Virus record (IMG/VR): IMGVR_UViG_3300001533_001295
Coordinates: 1-64,000 of that record
Reading direction: 5' to 3' (one strand)
Source: a virus
DNA length: 64,000 nt
The translations under genes and the position numbers were made by a program. How positions within the stretch are numbered: position 1 is the stretch's first letter; every line of letters starts with the position of its first letter. This document shows, piece by piece, positions 16,200 to 25,033 of the stretch. A model generated the notes under the pieces. The model was not told where the DNA came from and ran no database searches. It saw only the letters and a list, made by a program, of their open reading frames with translations.

Positions 16200-17014
16200 C
16201 AGTCAACGTCTTTGCTACTCCTGGTGGAACTAACTTGTTAGGCGGAGCCGTTACGCTTCGCCGTAACCCTAAACCAGGTGAATCTAACAACCCCGCTAAG
16301 CAGTGGGTTTTTAACAGCGCTAAGACTAACTACGATTTAACTCATGGTAAAACCATATCTGAAGTAGCTAAAGATAAAAGTAAGCAACCTAGCGAAAAAA
16401 ATACTAAAGAAAATGGTCGGAACATGGCTCCAGCACATAAAGTAGCTTTCGGAAATCTTAAAGTTCCGCAAAAAAACGACATAAACTACGAAGCTTTAAA
16501 GCTGTACAGGAAGTGCGCAGTAGTATCTGCCGTACCTAACATACTTAGGTCTGCAGGAAGTTTTATGGCTAGGGCAGGTAAAAACCCTGTCATGAACTAT
16601 GGTACAAAAGCTATGCAAGGATACGGCGTAGGAAATTTAGGTAGCGTTTTGTCGGCACATGCAACCGGATTTCCGTTAGACGATAATTTTAGTTACGGCT
16701 TAGCCTTGATGGCTCCTGCAATTATGAGAGGCCGACGTCCACGTACCCTAAGACGTTTCAATAACCTGAGTAACAAAGGTCTTGCGTTAGCGGCGATGGG
16801 TAGTTTACAACGTCAAACCTGGGGTAACGGCCAATCTATGCTACTAGACCCTAGAGGTGCTTTAAACCAAAACAAACAAGAATTCAGTCAATCTATGTAC
16901 AATAACTTACATGATTACTCTATTAAAGCGGGTTTTGGTGGTGTAGATCCTATGTTGCATGAGTTTAGTAAACTTAGATTTTTAAAATACCTACCGCCGT
17001 ATAAAAAAGCTTGA
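16196..17014 (+). CDS. Unknown protein, possibly virion-associated
   Basis: GTG 16196, overlapping the remnant stop. 272 residues, basic, Asn/Gly/Ala/Met-rich with moderately hydrophobic Ala/Gly stretches in the second half. Similar composition to several other Ala/Gly-rich proteins in this window that I suspect are packaged. No motif recognised. Confidence 0.55.
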   Translation: MTVNVFATPGGTNLLGGAVTLRRNPKPGESNNPAKQWVFNSAKTNYDLTHGKTISEVAKDKSKQPSEKNTKENGRNMAPAHKVAFGNLKVPQKNDINYEALKLYRKCAVVSAVPNILRSAGSFMARAGKNPVMNYGTKAMQGYGVGNLGSVLSAHATGFPLDDNFSYGLALMAPAIMRGRRPRTLRRFNNLSNKGLALAAMGSLQRQTWGNGQSMLLDPRGALNQNKQEFSQSMYNNLHDYSIKAGFGGVDPMLHEFSKLRFLKYLPPYKKA

Positions 17015-17018
17015 CTTA

Positions 17019-17741
17019 ATGCCTCAGGTAGACGCTTTACGAGAACCGTGGAAAGTAGTATTACTAGTCCACGGTGAGACTAGGCGCCAAGTTGAGCAGA
17101 CTTATACCCAGTTGCAGCAACTAGGTTTCGAGTCTGTACATGTCGCTTCGTCTTCTGACGTTACTATAAATAAACGTCACGACACAATAGTTCAACAGGA
17201 TAAAACCTGGAAGAGCGAGTACTACCTGTATAGAGACATGATAAAAATCATGTCTAGTGCGTACGCCAGCCAATGCGACATGTTCATGTTTGTCAGAGCT
17301 GGCTCTTTTTTATGGGAACAGTTGCCTGTCTATTGCGAGACAACCATTCCTAAAGACTCTGTAGGAGTTTGGAATCCGTTTACACCTAATAGAGTGTTTC
17401 CGGATGAGCAGCGGCAACGGCCTGAGTGCACAGGGAACTTTGGCTGGTGCCGACATCCAATAAATTCTTCATTGGCGGCTTACCATTGTTTCGTTGTAAG
17501 AAACCACACTCTTACGTTAATGGCTGCGTACATGGACGACGAGCCAGAACTTGGAGGTAATTTTGGAGGCAGTTTAGCGTTAGCTCTAAACAGGTATGAA
17601 GTGCCGATGTACTTCCACTTACCTAGTTTGGTTGTGTATTCTTCCGAATTTTTATTAGCTGACGATTTTGTAGGAGTATCACATCATATGAATCAATCAG
17701 ACATGCGCGTTTGTAACTACATCTACAAAGCTGATGTATGA
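17019..17741 (+). CDS. GT-A-like glycosyltransferase
   Basis: 240 residues. Begins with a V-V-L-L-V-H strand and a nucleotide-fold pattern; at about residues 88-97 C-D-M-F-M-F-V-R-A-G occupies the place of the DxD strand of GT-A enzymes but lacks two acidic residues. Later N-S-S-L-A-A-Y-H-C-F-V-V resembles the acceptor-side strand. Next to a GT25-like remnant and an SDR epimerase-like gene (ATGA overlap), which suggests a sugar-modification patch. Activity is doubtful without a clear DxD. Confidence 0.4.
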   Translation: MPQVDALREPWKVVLLVHGETRRQVEQTYTQLQQLGFESVHVASSSDVTINKRHDTIVQQDKTWKSEYYLYRDMIKIMSSAYASQCDMFMFVRAGSFLWEQLPVYCETTIPKDSVGVWNPFTPNRVFPDEQRQRPECTGNFGWCRHPINSSLAAYHCFVVRNHTLTLMAAYMDDEPELGGNFGGSLALALNRYEVPMYFHLPSLVVYSSEFLLADDFVGVSHHMNQSDMRVCNYIYKADV

Positions 17742-18718
17742 ACTTATCTAACTCTATTCTAGTAATAGGGGCAGATACACCGTTAGGCAGCGAGATAGCT
17801 AATAAAGTAAGCAGCGCGAATACAGGCGTCATATCCTGGAGCTGTGATAGAGTTGTAAATGACTCTACTAAAATAATAAAAGACTCACTTTACAGTAAAA
17901 AACCATTTGCTGTTGTAAATTGTCTGGGTCTATCTTATAGGTGCGCTCACGCTGGCGACCAGGCACATATACAGAGTTTGGCTGCTACTCATACAGCCAT
18001 ACAGTACGCCGGACGTAAAGGTGCTGTGTATGTACATGCAAGTTCAGCTGACGTATACGGTCAAGCTGTGTCGATGTCGCAGCGTACTGTTTACGAGCCG
18101 TACGACCCGTACCTATGCTCTACGGACAACTTAGAGTCTTTGTTTAACTCTAGGCTAGAGTCTCAGGTATTTATGCAGACTCAGATAGCGTGTCCGGACG
18201 TATGGGCAGGAGCCAGAGTATCTACTGGGCTCGTATTTTACGTACTGAGACTGGGTCCTATTGTACTTCCGGCTGGTAACAGTAATAAAGACGCCTGCAA
18301 GCTGTCTAAGTTTGTTCATCTTGCTTTAAGTAAACGTCACAAGGATGTACATATAGAGAGTCCTGAGGCGTTAGTAACTCCTGTAAGTCTAGACTACGCT
18401 GTAAACTCAGTTATGTATGCGGTGGACAATCCGCATAAATTACAAAGCGGTGTATATAATATAGGTTCAAACAATCCTGTAAGTCTCAGGAGTTTGTTTA
18501 ATCAACTAAACATATACAGTGGTAGTCACTTTGTAGTAAAGCCTAAAAATATCAGGTATTCTGATAAAGACGACAGTCTTTTAGTGAATTGGCCTGTAGT
18601 TGATCAAGCTCTGTCTAACGTCTGGTGGCATAGGCGAACTAAACTGAGTCCACTAAATACAACTACTTTAATAAAATCTGTATTATCTGATGAAGACTCC
18701 GACGCTGAATTATTTTAA
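17738..18718 (+). CDS. Extended SDR family protein (nucleotide-sugar epimerase/reductase-like)
   Basis: 326 residues with an N-terminal Rossmann motif G-A-D-T-P-L-G (variant of GxxGxxG, residues 11-17) and H-A-S-S-A-D-V-Y-G near residue 100, which matches the active-site Ser strand of epimerases and RmlD-like reductases (SSxxVYG). The usual YxxxK pair is replaced by Y-L-C-S-T, so catalysis may be altered. A later N-I-G-S-N-N-P-V-S segment is also typical. Start ATG overlaps the stop of the glycosyltransferase-like gene. Confidence 0.65.
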   Translation: MNLSNSILVIGADTPLGSEIANKVSSANTGVISWSCDRVVNDSTKIIKDSLYSKKPFAVVNCLGLSYRCAHAGDQAHIQSLAATHTAIQYAGRKGAVYVHASSADVYGQAVSMSQRTVYEPYDPYLCSTDNLESLFNSRLESQVFMQTQIACPDVWAGARVSTGLVFYVLRLGPIVLPAGNSNKDACKLSKFVHLALSKRHKDVHIESPEALVTPVSLDYAVNSVMYAVDNPHKLQSGVYNIGSNNPVSLRSLFNQLNIYSGSHFVVKPKNIRYSDKDDSLLVNWPVVDQALSNVWWHRRTKLSPLNTTTLIKSVLSDEDSDAELF

Positions 18719-20111
18719 AAGAGCTAACAAGACGCCAAAGTCTGTTACAGCTCTATCAGGTAAGCTAATCTTATCTGACTCTAACTGGGTTCTGTTAGAA
18801 GTCCCTAACGCGATAGTCTACGGTCTATACGCTGCGTTAGACGTGCCTGGTATAGAGTTACCTAAACATAAAGGTAAGCTCAACGCGCATATAAGTGTTA
18901 TGCGTGCTGAAGAAGTAGAGGCCATAGGCGGCGGCGACATAATCTCTGAGCGCGGTAAAAGCTACCATTTTCAGATAGGTAACTTAAAAGAAGTTAAACC
19001 TATAGGATGGGAAGGCGTTGAACGAGTTTGGTTTGTTGAAGCTTTTAGTCCTGAGTTGTCTCAGCTGCGGCGTAGCTACGGTTTAACTTCTTTACCTAAA
19101 AAAGGTAACAAGAACCTCAAATTTCATATAACAGTAGCTATAAGAAAATCCAGAGTATTACAAGAGAATAAGGTAACTAAGACTGCAAGTATTAAAGACG
19201 CGGTTAAGTTATTTAGTAAACATAGTGACGAGATACAAGGAGTTACCACAGGTTTAACTCCTGAGCAACTAAGGCAGGTTCCCGGTTACACTCAGCCTAC
19301 ACCTCATAATCCTTTAAATGCGGCTAGACAAATAAGTCAATCACCTGATCTATCTAGTTTTGCAAATTCCAACGCAGTAAGCGCTAGAAACACACCTTCA
19401 CCTATAGCTAAGCCTAATTTTTTCTCAGACTATAGAGATTATTTCTTAAGAGCGCATGCTCCAAACGCTTCTTTTCTAGGACTAGTTAGTCCTGAGAACA
19501 GACAGCAGATAGAGCAAAGAGTGCCGGCCGACGCGCTAACGCACGCAGCTCAAGCCGGTCCTATTGTTAGCGCGGGCGCCTTAGCAACTGCTGGAGGAGT
19601 TGCTGCAGCTCCAGCGATACAAGGAGCTGTAGCTCCTGTTCTTACTGGTTTTAGTGCGAGAAAGAGTATGCCTACTTTTACTAACTTTATGCGTCGGCTT
19701 AAAAGTAGACCAAAACAACCACCAAAACCAACAGCTAATCCTGCAGGTAGTACGGCATCTCCTGCTAGTGACCCATTTAGCGCGTTTAGGCCTAAAACTC
19801 CCGGCACTAGCACTACGCCAGCAAATGTTGGCGGCAGAAATTGGCGTGGAACAGTAGGTAAAAATTTCTCACGCGCATCAAACTTAGCAGGAGCATATCT
19901 TATGTTTTCAGCAATTAATGACGCAGTTAACCCTAAAGATAATGATCAAAGCTACTTAGACAATAGTAATGAGTACCCGACAATAAGTGAATTTCTTAAT
20001 TCAGGAGGACAAATGGGTTCAGAAACTCAGAACGCACCAAGTGCGCCTAGCAGTGGTCTAGACTTTGACGACCCAACTAAGACGCGATTAAAGCGGTATA
20101 CGTACCTGTAG
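18690..20111 (+). CDS. 2H phosphoesterase domain fused to an Ala/Gly-rich, possibly injected, tail
   Basis: 473 residues. The N-terminal ~155 residues carry two H-x-[ST] motifs about 80 residues apart, A-H-I-S-V (near 66-70) and F-H-I-T-V (near 145-149), the signature of the 2H phosphoesterase (LigT/CPDase) fold, which opens cyclic phosphates and cleaves 2'-5' or cyclic oligonucleotides. The remaining ~300 residues are Ala/Pro/Gly/Ser-rich with a long hydrophobic segment near 285-315. T4 Acb1, a 2H enzyme, destroys CBASS signals, so an anti-defence role is possible. Start overlaps the SDR gene by 29 bases. The 2H call is good, the role is inference. Confidence 0.65.
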   Translation: MKTPTLNYFKRANKTPKSVTALSGKLILSDSNWVLLEVPNAIVYGLYAALDVPGIELPKHKGKLNAHISVMRAEEVEAIGGGDIISERGKSYHFQIGNLKEVKPIGWEGVERVWFVEAFSPELSQLRRSYGLTSLPKKGNKNLKFHITVAIRKSRVLQENKVTKTASIKDAVKLFSKHSDEIQGVTTGLTPEQLRQVPGYTQPTPHNPLNAARQISQSPDLSSFANSNAVSARNTPSPIAKPNFFSDYRDYFLRAHAPNASFLGLVSPENRQQIEQRVPADALTHAAQAGPIVSAGALATAGGVAAAPAIQGAVAPVLTGFSARKSMPTFTNFMRRLKSRPKQPPKPTANPAGSTASPASDPFSAFRPKTPGTSTTPANVGGRNWRGTVGKNFSRASNLAGAYLMFSAINDAVNPKDNDQSYLDNSNEYPTISEFLNSGGQMGSETQNAPSAPSSGLDFDDPTKTRLKRYTYL

Positions 20112-20851
20112 TGGCGCATAAAAAAACGCCAGCTAAGCAACTTCTTATACCAGGTAACAGTAAGCTAGGTTACGGTATTTGGCACTTCTCTATACCTGCG
20201 GTAATTACTTGCGTAGGTAAAAGCATAGATTGCGCTAAACTATGCTACGCCACTAAGGGCTTCTTTAGGTACGGCAACGTAAAGATCTCTCTAAACTCTA
20301 GAAATGTCGCTAGGCTGCAGCCCACTTTTGTCAGCGACATTGTTCGTGAAATACGTTTAAAGAATATTAGAGACGTACGTATTCACGTGTCAGGCGACTT
20401 TGACGATAGAAAATACGTCATTAAATGGCAGCAAATTGTCAAGAAATGTCCTAGGACGTCTTTTACGTTCTATACTAGGTCGTGGCGTTCGCCAGAGCTT
20501 ATATCAAGTATTTTACAACTAAGTAAAATGCCTAACGTTGTTCCTTGGTTCTCCTGCGACAGAGGAACCGGCGAGCCGCCTTATCATGAACATATTGGTC
20601 GGGCCTACATGGCTGTTCATGATGATGACTACCCTAGTTATAAAGTTGACTTAACTTTTAGGGTGTTAAGAAAAAGTAAGATGACCAGAGCTAAGGACGG
20701 ATCATTAGTCTGTCCGATAGAGCGCGGTATAAGCGTAAATCATGAAAAACTAAGCTGCTCTACTTGTAGACTGTGTTATGAGTCTGCCAAAATAAGGTGG
20801 CTACGTAGTAATGTTCGGCCGTCTTCAAACTCATTACCGGTGTTAAATTAA
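20111..20851 (+). CDS. Gp88-family phage protein
   Basis: GTG 20111 overlaps the previous TAG by one base. 246 residues. N-terminal G-N-S-K-L-G, then I-T-C-V-G-K…C-A-K-L-C-Y-A, a middle I-H-V-S-G-D-F and F-T-F-Y-T-R-S-W, and a C-terminal C…C-S-T-C-R-L-C cluster. This order resembles the mycobacteriophage gene 88 family, whose function is unknown. The cysteine pattern suggests a metal or iron-sulphur site. Confidence in the family is moderate. Confidence 0.6.
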   Translation: MAHKKTPAKQLLIPGNSKLGYGIWHFSIPAVITCVGKSIDCAKLCYATKGFFRYGNVKISLNSRNVARLQPTFVSDIVREIRLKNIRDVRIHVSGDFDDRKYVIKWQQIVKKCPRTSFTFYTRSWRSPELISSILQLSKMPNVVPWFSCDRGTGEPPYHEHIGRAYMAVHDDDYPSYKVDLTFRVLRKSKMTRAKDGSLVCPIERGISVNHEKLSCSTCRLCYESAKIRWLRSNVRPSSNSLPVLN

Positions 20852-21229
20852 ATGAGCAATTTATATATCGCTGTTATACCTACAGAGAACTACAGTAAGC
20901 GCACCAACTTAGCTTTAGGTCTTCAGATTTTTGGTCTAGACGAGAAATTAATTAGCCAGTCTGTATCTACGCTAGGCTCTAACCACTCTGAATTCGAGTT
21001 CTACGTACCTCGTGGCACTAAATTTAAGTTGTCGTTAGAAGAATCTATACCTGAACTTCCGTTTGGGCTTAATGCTGAGTGGACTAAGTTAATTAGATCT
21101 GGCGAGCAGTTTAGCGGAACAGAAGTCGGTCCTTTCGTAGATGTAGTGCTCTTCTCAACTGGAGACTTTGAAAATGATTACGAATACGAAGAAGAAGCTG
21201 TAGTTGAGGAATCTTTTGACGCAAGATAA
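20852..21229 (+). CDS. Unknown acidic protein
   Basis: ATG directly follows the upstream stop. 125 residues, beta-rich, ending in a Glu/Asp-rich tail (Y-E-Y-E-E-E-A). No motif. It overlaps the next gene by a few bases. Confidence 0.6.
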   Translation: MSNLYIAVIPTENYSKRTNLALGLQIFGLDEKLISQSVSTLGSNHSEFEFYVPRGTKFKLSLEESIPELPFGLNAEWTKLIRSGEQFSGTEVGPFVDVVLFSTGDFENDYEYEEEAVVEESFDAR

Positions 21230-21932
21230 TTTGCACGTTGGCTTAAAATTTAAAGATATATGCCACTACTGCGATGGAAAAGGCGCGCATAGTTTTGGAA
21301 CTTGTGGTCGCAGTAGGTGTAAGTTTTGTGGCGGTGTAGGTCGTCTTGTATGTCTTAAGTGTGAAGACGTTAAATCACCTAATATACTTGCTTTAAGAAA
21401 TAGAAGTATTTTTGTAAAATACTTAAATGCTACAATTAAAATTAATAACACTATCAATTTTGATAAATGCGCTATTAACGTAAAAAAACTACTTAAACAA
21501 AGTAATTTTAATTTATGCTCAGCTTTCAACGAGTTTACCCTAACTCACGGAGACTGCGTATATATATTTAAGCGTAAAAGAATGAGACAGTTTGTTGTTA
21601 TTTTATTAAGAGAAACAAAACCGTTAAGACCTTTCGGAGGTCAAGAAACTATATTGTTAGAATTTAACAATAAAAAAATTCATAACTTAGATAAAAGATT
21701 TTATGAAAATAGATTTAGGTTGTTATTAGAAGCCAAACTTAAAAACGATAAAGCAACGCTTTTACTAAATTCTCTAGATAAAAATTTAGTTCAAATATTA
21801 AACAGTTGTAGTAATTTTCGTGAAACTATGGGTTGCGATATAACCTATAAACCTACAGATTCTAAATACACGTATTATTTAAAGTATGAAAGACTCGACG
21901 TTTATAGCATAGTTAGGAGGCGCAATGATTGA
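21216..21932 (+). CDS. Zinc-finger protein with DnaJ-like CxxCxGxG repeats
   Basis: Start set at TTG 21216, which has TTGAGG just upstream; TTG 21204 is the longer option. About 238 residues. Near the N-terminus are C-H-Y-C-D-G-K-G, C-G-R-S-R-C-K-F-C-G-G-V-G and C-L-K-C, the zinc-binding repeats of the DnaJ central domain. The rest is Lys/Asn/Leu-rich and has no known domain. It could be a zinc-finger chaperone-like or nucleic acid-binding protein. Confidence 0.6.
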   Translation: MTQDNLHVGLKFKDICHYCDGKGAHSFGTCGRSRCKFCGGVGRLVCLKCEDVKSPNILALRNRSIFVKYLNATIKINNTINFDKCAINVKKLLKQSNFNLCSAFNEFTLTHGDCVYIFKRKRMRQFVVILLRETKPLRPFGGQETILLEFNNKKIHNLDKRFYENRFRLLLEAKLKNDKATLLLNSLDKNLVQILNSCSNFRETMGCDITYKPTDSKYTYYLKYERLDVYSIVRRRND

Positions 21933-24117
21933 TGCTGCAGTGAATGAAGTAGTAAATCGACTTACCGGTTTCAGTAGCTATGAAATCGACATCGAAGAAG
22001 ATATCAATGTCTTCTTAACTAAAAAATTAAATCAATATAACAATGCTGCACTTAAAGGTAGCAGATTAGAGATTATAGCAAATTTAATACTGTACTTAAG
22101 CCAGCACACTAAAATAAGTATAGTTTATACATATTCTTATTCAGCTCGAAACTCCATTGAGTTGTCTTTTTACTTAGATCACTTAGGTATAGATCTAAAC
22201 GAGCTTTACAAAACCAACAGCGACGATGTAACGCTAAAAGCGGTTGGTTCTACGCTTAATATAAATTTTGACAGTGTAATTTTAAATAAAAGATTTAAAA
22301 GCTTAGTAACCGCGATAGCCACTAAAAACGACATCTCTTGCGACAACTCTGAAAGCTTAGTGACGGTAAACAGCGGAGTAGACGCAGCGTTTTTCTGTGA
22401 CGAGAGTGTAGATGATGTTAGTGATTTTTTTGAAGCTAATATTAAAGTAGCTGGGTTCTACTATTTTATAAGTGCTTCGGGTCCGATAGTAATTTGTAAA
22501 AAACCAAAAACAGCCATACCTGATCTTATCAGAGAAGCGCTGTATTTGTTTGAAGACAACTTGTACTTAAATAAAGATAAGTTAAAAATAAATCATGTCT
22601 CTACAGTAAGAGACGTAAATAAGATAGTAAACTCGCTGCGTAAAATTAACGTATGCGCTAACGCTAGCGTAAAGCTAACACGCAGCTTAACTTTTTATAA
22701 GTTTGTTTTCGAGAAAGTTAGGTATTATCGAGGCAAACTCAAGTTAATTGACGTAAAGTCATACGACAGCGATGAAATAACTGTTGAGACGATATATAAC
22801 GCTGGGTTAATTAGGTGTGTTAAAAAACCTAGTTGTTCAGGTATCAAGAAAACCGCCAAAACTAGTATATTGAATGACAGTGAATTGCACACTGTTCTTG
22901 TCATGGATGCGGACTTTGATTTCGTATACGGCAGCTTACCTGATTTTATTAAGGTAAGGTCGTACGAACCAACTAGCGTTAGCGTAAAAAATAAAAACTC
23001 TAACCTAGATGTTGTTGTTCTATACGGTAGCTCAAATGAGAACAACGATGTATTTACCGTTCTAGAAGAAGCCAAAATAAACGAAGTACTAGACAACCAT
23101 AAATCTAGTACATTTTATTATATTAAATACAGCAGACTTACAAAACTAATAAATGATACGTACTCAGTAGATACGTACAAATGGTTTTTTCAAGCGTGCG
23201 TTAAATTAAAGCCCGAAAACATAAAAGTCATCGGCGTTACTGAAGCCGGTAAGAATTTATGTGAGTCGTTGAATATACGTAATCTTGAAACGTACGTATC
23301 AGACGCTCTAAATAGTCTATCGAAGATAGACAAAGAAGTAGTTAGATTCATGAAAGAAAGCGGCAGACATTTTAAATCTACAGTAAAGTGTATGTCGCAC
23401 AGCAAGTTTAGGTTATTTGAGCTATTTAAATTAGTTTCAAATAGTAAATATAAAAAGCTAGTTCAAGATTCTAGCGTGTTCTATTCTTTGCTTAGTAAAT
23501 ATAAAATATTAATAGCTAACACAGAACTTTACGCAACTGAAGACTCTGACTTTAATTTTGATTTAGCTTATTACTCAGCTAAACCAGACGACTTTAACTT
23601 TTACGCGACGCTCAATACTAACATACTCGAGCTTTTAACTAACTTAGGTCCGCATAGTACTTTTAATTTAGATAACTACAGCACAGCTGCCACGTTATGC
23701 TCAACCCTAGTGAAAGCTGATTTGGTAAACAACAGTACAGCACTAGTGGCAGTTGATAATGTTCTTAATAATATTGAACGTGATCCGAGTAAACTGCGTA
23801 AAGTCTCAGAGTTAGACTACTACTCTTTTAAATTTTTTAGGTTTGTGGTTGACGCTAACAATTTAGAAGCTAATTTAGACGCAGCTGTAGAGTCGTTAGG
23901 TGAGAGCAACTTAAGAAAAATTAGCTTTAAGTTTATTAACCTACCACTTTATTTACTGTCTTTCCACGCGGACAAGCTAAGTGATAACCACTTAGAAGCA
24001 CTACTAAATAGCGCTAACAACTTAGACCTGCTATTTATCCACGGGCATACGCAGATGCCGGAAGCTATTGAGATTTATGAACGTCGTCAGTTCGACACTG
24101 TTGTTGGAGGAATTTAA
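21925..24117 (+). CDS. Large unknown protein
   Basis: 730 residues from ATG 21925 with AGGAGGCGCA upstream, one of the best ribosome sites in the window. Composition is Asn/Ser/Asp/Lys/Tyr-rich with regular strand-helix alternation and no low-complexity or membrane segment. I could not find nucleotide-binding, nuclease or protease motifs. It sits between a zinc-finger protein and an AT-hook protein, so a DNA-related job is conceivable but unsupported. Confidence 0.65.
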   Translation: MIDAAVNEVVNRLTGFSSYEIDIEEDINVFLTKKLNQYNNAALKGSRLEIIANLILYLSQHTKISIVYTYSYSARNSIELSFYLDHLGIDLNELYKTNSDDVTLKAVGSTLNINFDSVILNKRFKSLVTAIATKNDISCDNSESLVTVNSGVDAAFFCDESVDDVSDFFEANIKVAGFYYFISASGPIVICKKPKTAIPDLIREALYLFEDNLYLNKDKLKINHVSTVRDVNKIVNSLRKINVCANASVKLTRSLTFYKFVFEKVRYYRGKLKLIDVKSYDSDEITVETIYNAGLIRCVKKPSCSGIKKTAKTSILNDSELHTVLVMDADFDFVYGSLPDFIKVRSYEPTSVSVKNKNSNLDVVVLYGSSNENNDVFTVLEEAKINEVLDNHKSSTFYYIKYSRLTKLINDTYSVDTYKWFFQACVKLKPENIKVIGVTEAGKNLCESLNIRNLETYVSDALNSLSKIDKEVVRFMKESGRHFKSTVKCMSHSKFRLFELFKLVSNSKYKKLVQDSSVFYSLLSKYKILIANTELYATEDSDFNFDLAYYSAKPDDFNFYATLNTNILELLTNLGPHSTFNLDNYSTAATLCSTLVKADLVNNSTALVAVDNVLNNIERDPSKLRKVSELDYYSFKFFRFVVDANNLEANLDAAVESLGESNLRKISFKFINLPLYLLSFHADKLSDNHLEALLNSANNLDLLFIHGHTQMPEAIEIYERRQFDTVVGGI

Positions 24118-24651
24118 GTGAGTCTTAATCGCAAAGAGTTAGTCGCGGCTCTGGTCAAAAAGACCAAGGGTGTTATAACACCTAAGGAAATCGTAGAGCA
24201 TTTCCGAGAAAAAGGTGTTGAGATTTCGGAGCAGTACGCGGCTGTTCTAAAAAGCAATGTTAAAAGGACCCTCGTAGCTGAGGGAGTTAGTATGAAAGAG
24301 ACTAAAAGGCGCGGCCGGCCGCCTAAGGCCAAGGTACATGTAGAAGAGGCAACACCAGCCGGTCAGACCCAACCGTCGCCGGTCGTAGTAAAGCGTCGGG
24401 GCCGGCCACCTAAGTCAACTGAGACTGTGAAGGCTGCAGTAGCTCAGACTAAAAAGCGGGATACGTATTCAGAGAAAGTATCAAAGATTGCTGCGAAGAT
24501 GACAGCTATCGGCGAGGCGTGTGACACAGAGCAGAAGAACGCCGAACTGGTTGGTCGAATTTTCTTAGTTCGGTCCAAGTTGGTGGAGTCGTACGACCAT
24601 CAGTCGGTCGACGCTGCGTGGAAACGTGTATCTGAGGAAAGCGTAAGCTAG
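24118..24651 (+). CDS. AT-hook DNA-binding protein
   Basis: GTG 24118 with TTGGAGGAATT upstream; 177 residues. Contains two perfect AT-hook cores, R-R-G-R-P-P-K, at about residues 62-68 and 94-100, which insert into the minor groove of AT-rich DNA. The N-terminal 55 residues are a helical domain (I-T-P-K-E-I-V-E-H-F). Likely a nucleoid-associated or transcription-related phage protein. A strong terminator follows. Confidence 0.75.
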   Translation: MSLNRKELVAALVKKTKGVITPKEIVEHFREKGVEISEQYAAVLKSNVKRTLVAEGVSMKETKRRGRPPKAKVHVEEATPAGQTQPSPVVVKRRGRPPKSTETVKAAVAQTKKRDTYSEKVSKIAAKMTAIGEACDTEQKNAELVGRIFLVRSKLVESYDHQSVDAAWKRVSEESVS

Positions 24652-24681
24652 ACAAACTAGCTTAAATTGGTTAGGAAATAA

Positions 24682-24710
24682 GGCAGGGGTCATTTCGGCC
24701 CCTGCCTTTT
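24682..24710 (+). terminator. Intrinsic terminator after the AT-hook gene
   Basis: GGCAGGGG, loop, CCCCTGCC, TTTT. A new transcription unit starts after it, with GGAAGGA before ATG 24732. Confidence 0.8.
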
Positions 24711-24731
24711 CTTGTTTAAGGAAGGACTGTT

Positions 24732-25031
24732 ATGGATCCGCTGGCAGTGTCTAATAACGATTTTTCACATATCTACGGTTGGGATAAACTATCAAAGGAG
24801 GCTAGGGATAAAGTAAAATACTTTCTAAGGGCTTTCTCCGTTAACTATCCTCCGGATGACGGGACGGTATTATCCAACGAGATAGAACTTTCCTGGAGTG
24901 TTGAGACGCTCGATGTGTCGTTAGTCGTTGACTTAGATACTAAGAGAGCAAGACTATCTGTGTGGAACGCAGAGCTAGAGGATTCGTCGAAATTTTCTGA
25001 CGGTATAAACATAGAATTTCAAGTAGACTAA
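24732..25031 (+). CDS. Small acidic unknown protein
   Basis: 99 residues, ATG 24732 preceded by AAGGAAGGA. Acidic, with beta strands (L-D-V-S-L-V-V-D-L-D). First gene of a run of five genes ending at the RNA polymerase gene. Function unknown. Confidence 0.6.
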   Translation: MDPLAVSNNDFSHIYGWDKLSKEARDKVKYFLRAFSVNYPPDDGTVLSNEIELSWSVETLDVSLVVDLDTKRARLSVWNAELEDSSKFSDGINIEFQVD

Positions 25032-25033
25032 AA

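Noticed and set aside
19550-19813. Minus-strand hydrophobic ORF
   Set aside because: It lies entirely within the Ala/Pro-rich tail of the 2H protein; Ala-rich coding DNA often leaves long antisense frames.
22725-23096. 123-codon minus-strand ORF
   Set aside because: Inside the 730-residue + strand gene with a strong ribosome site; no independent signals.
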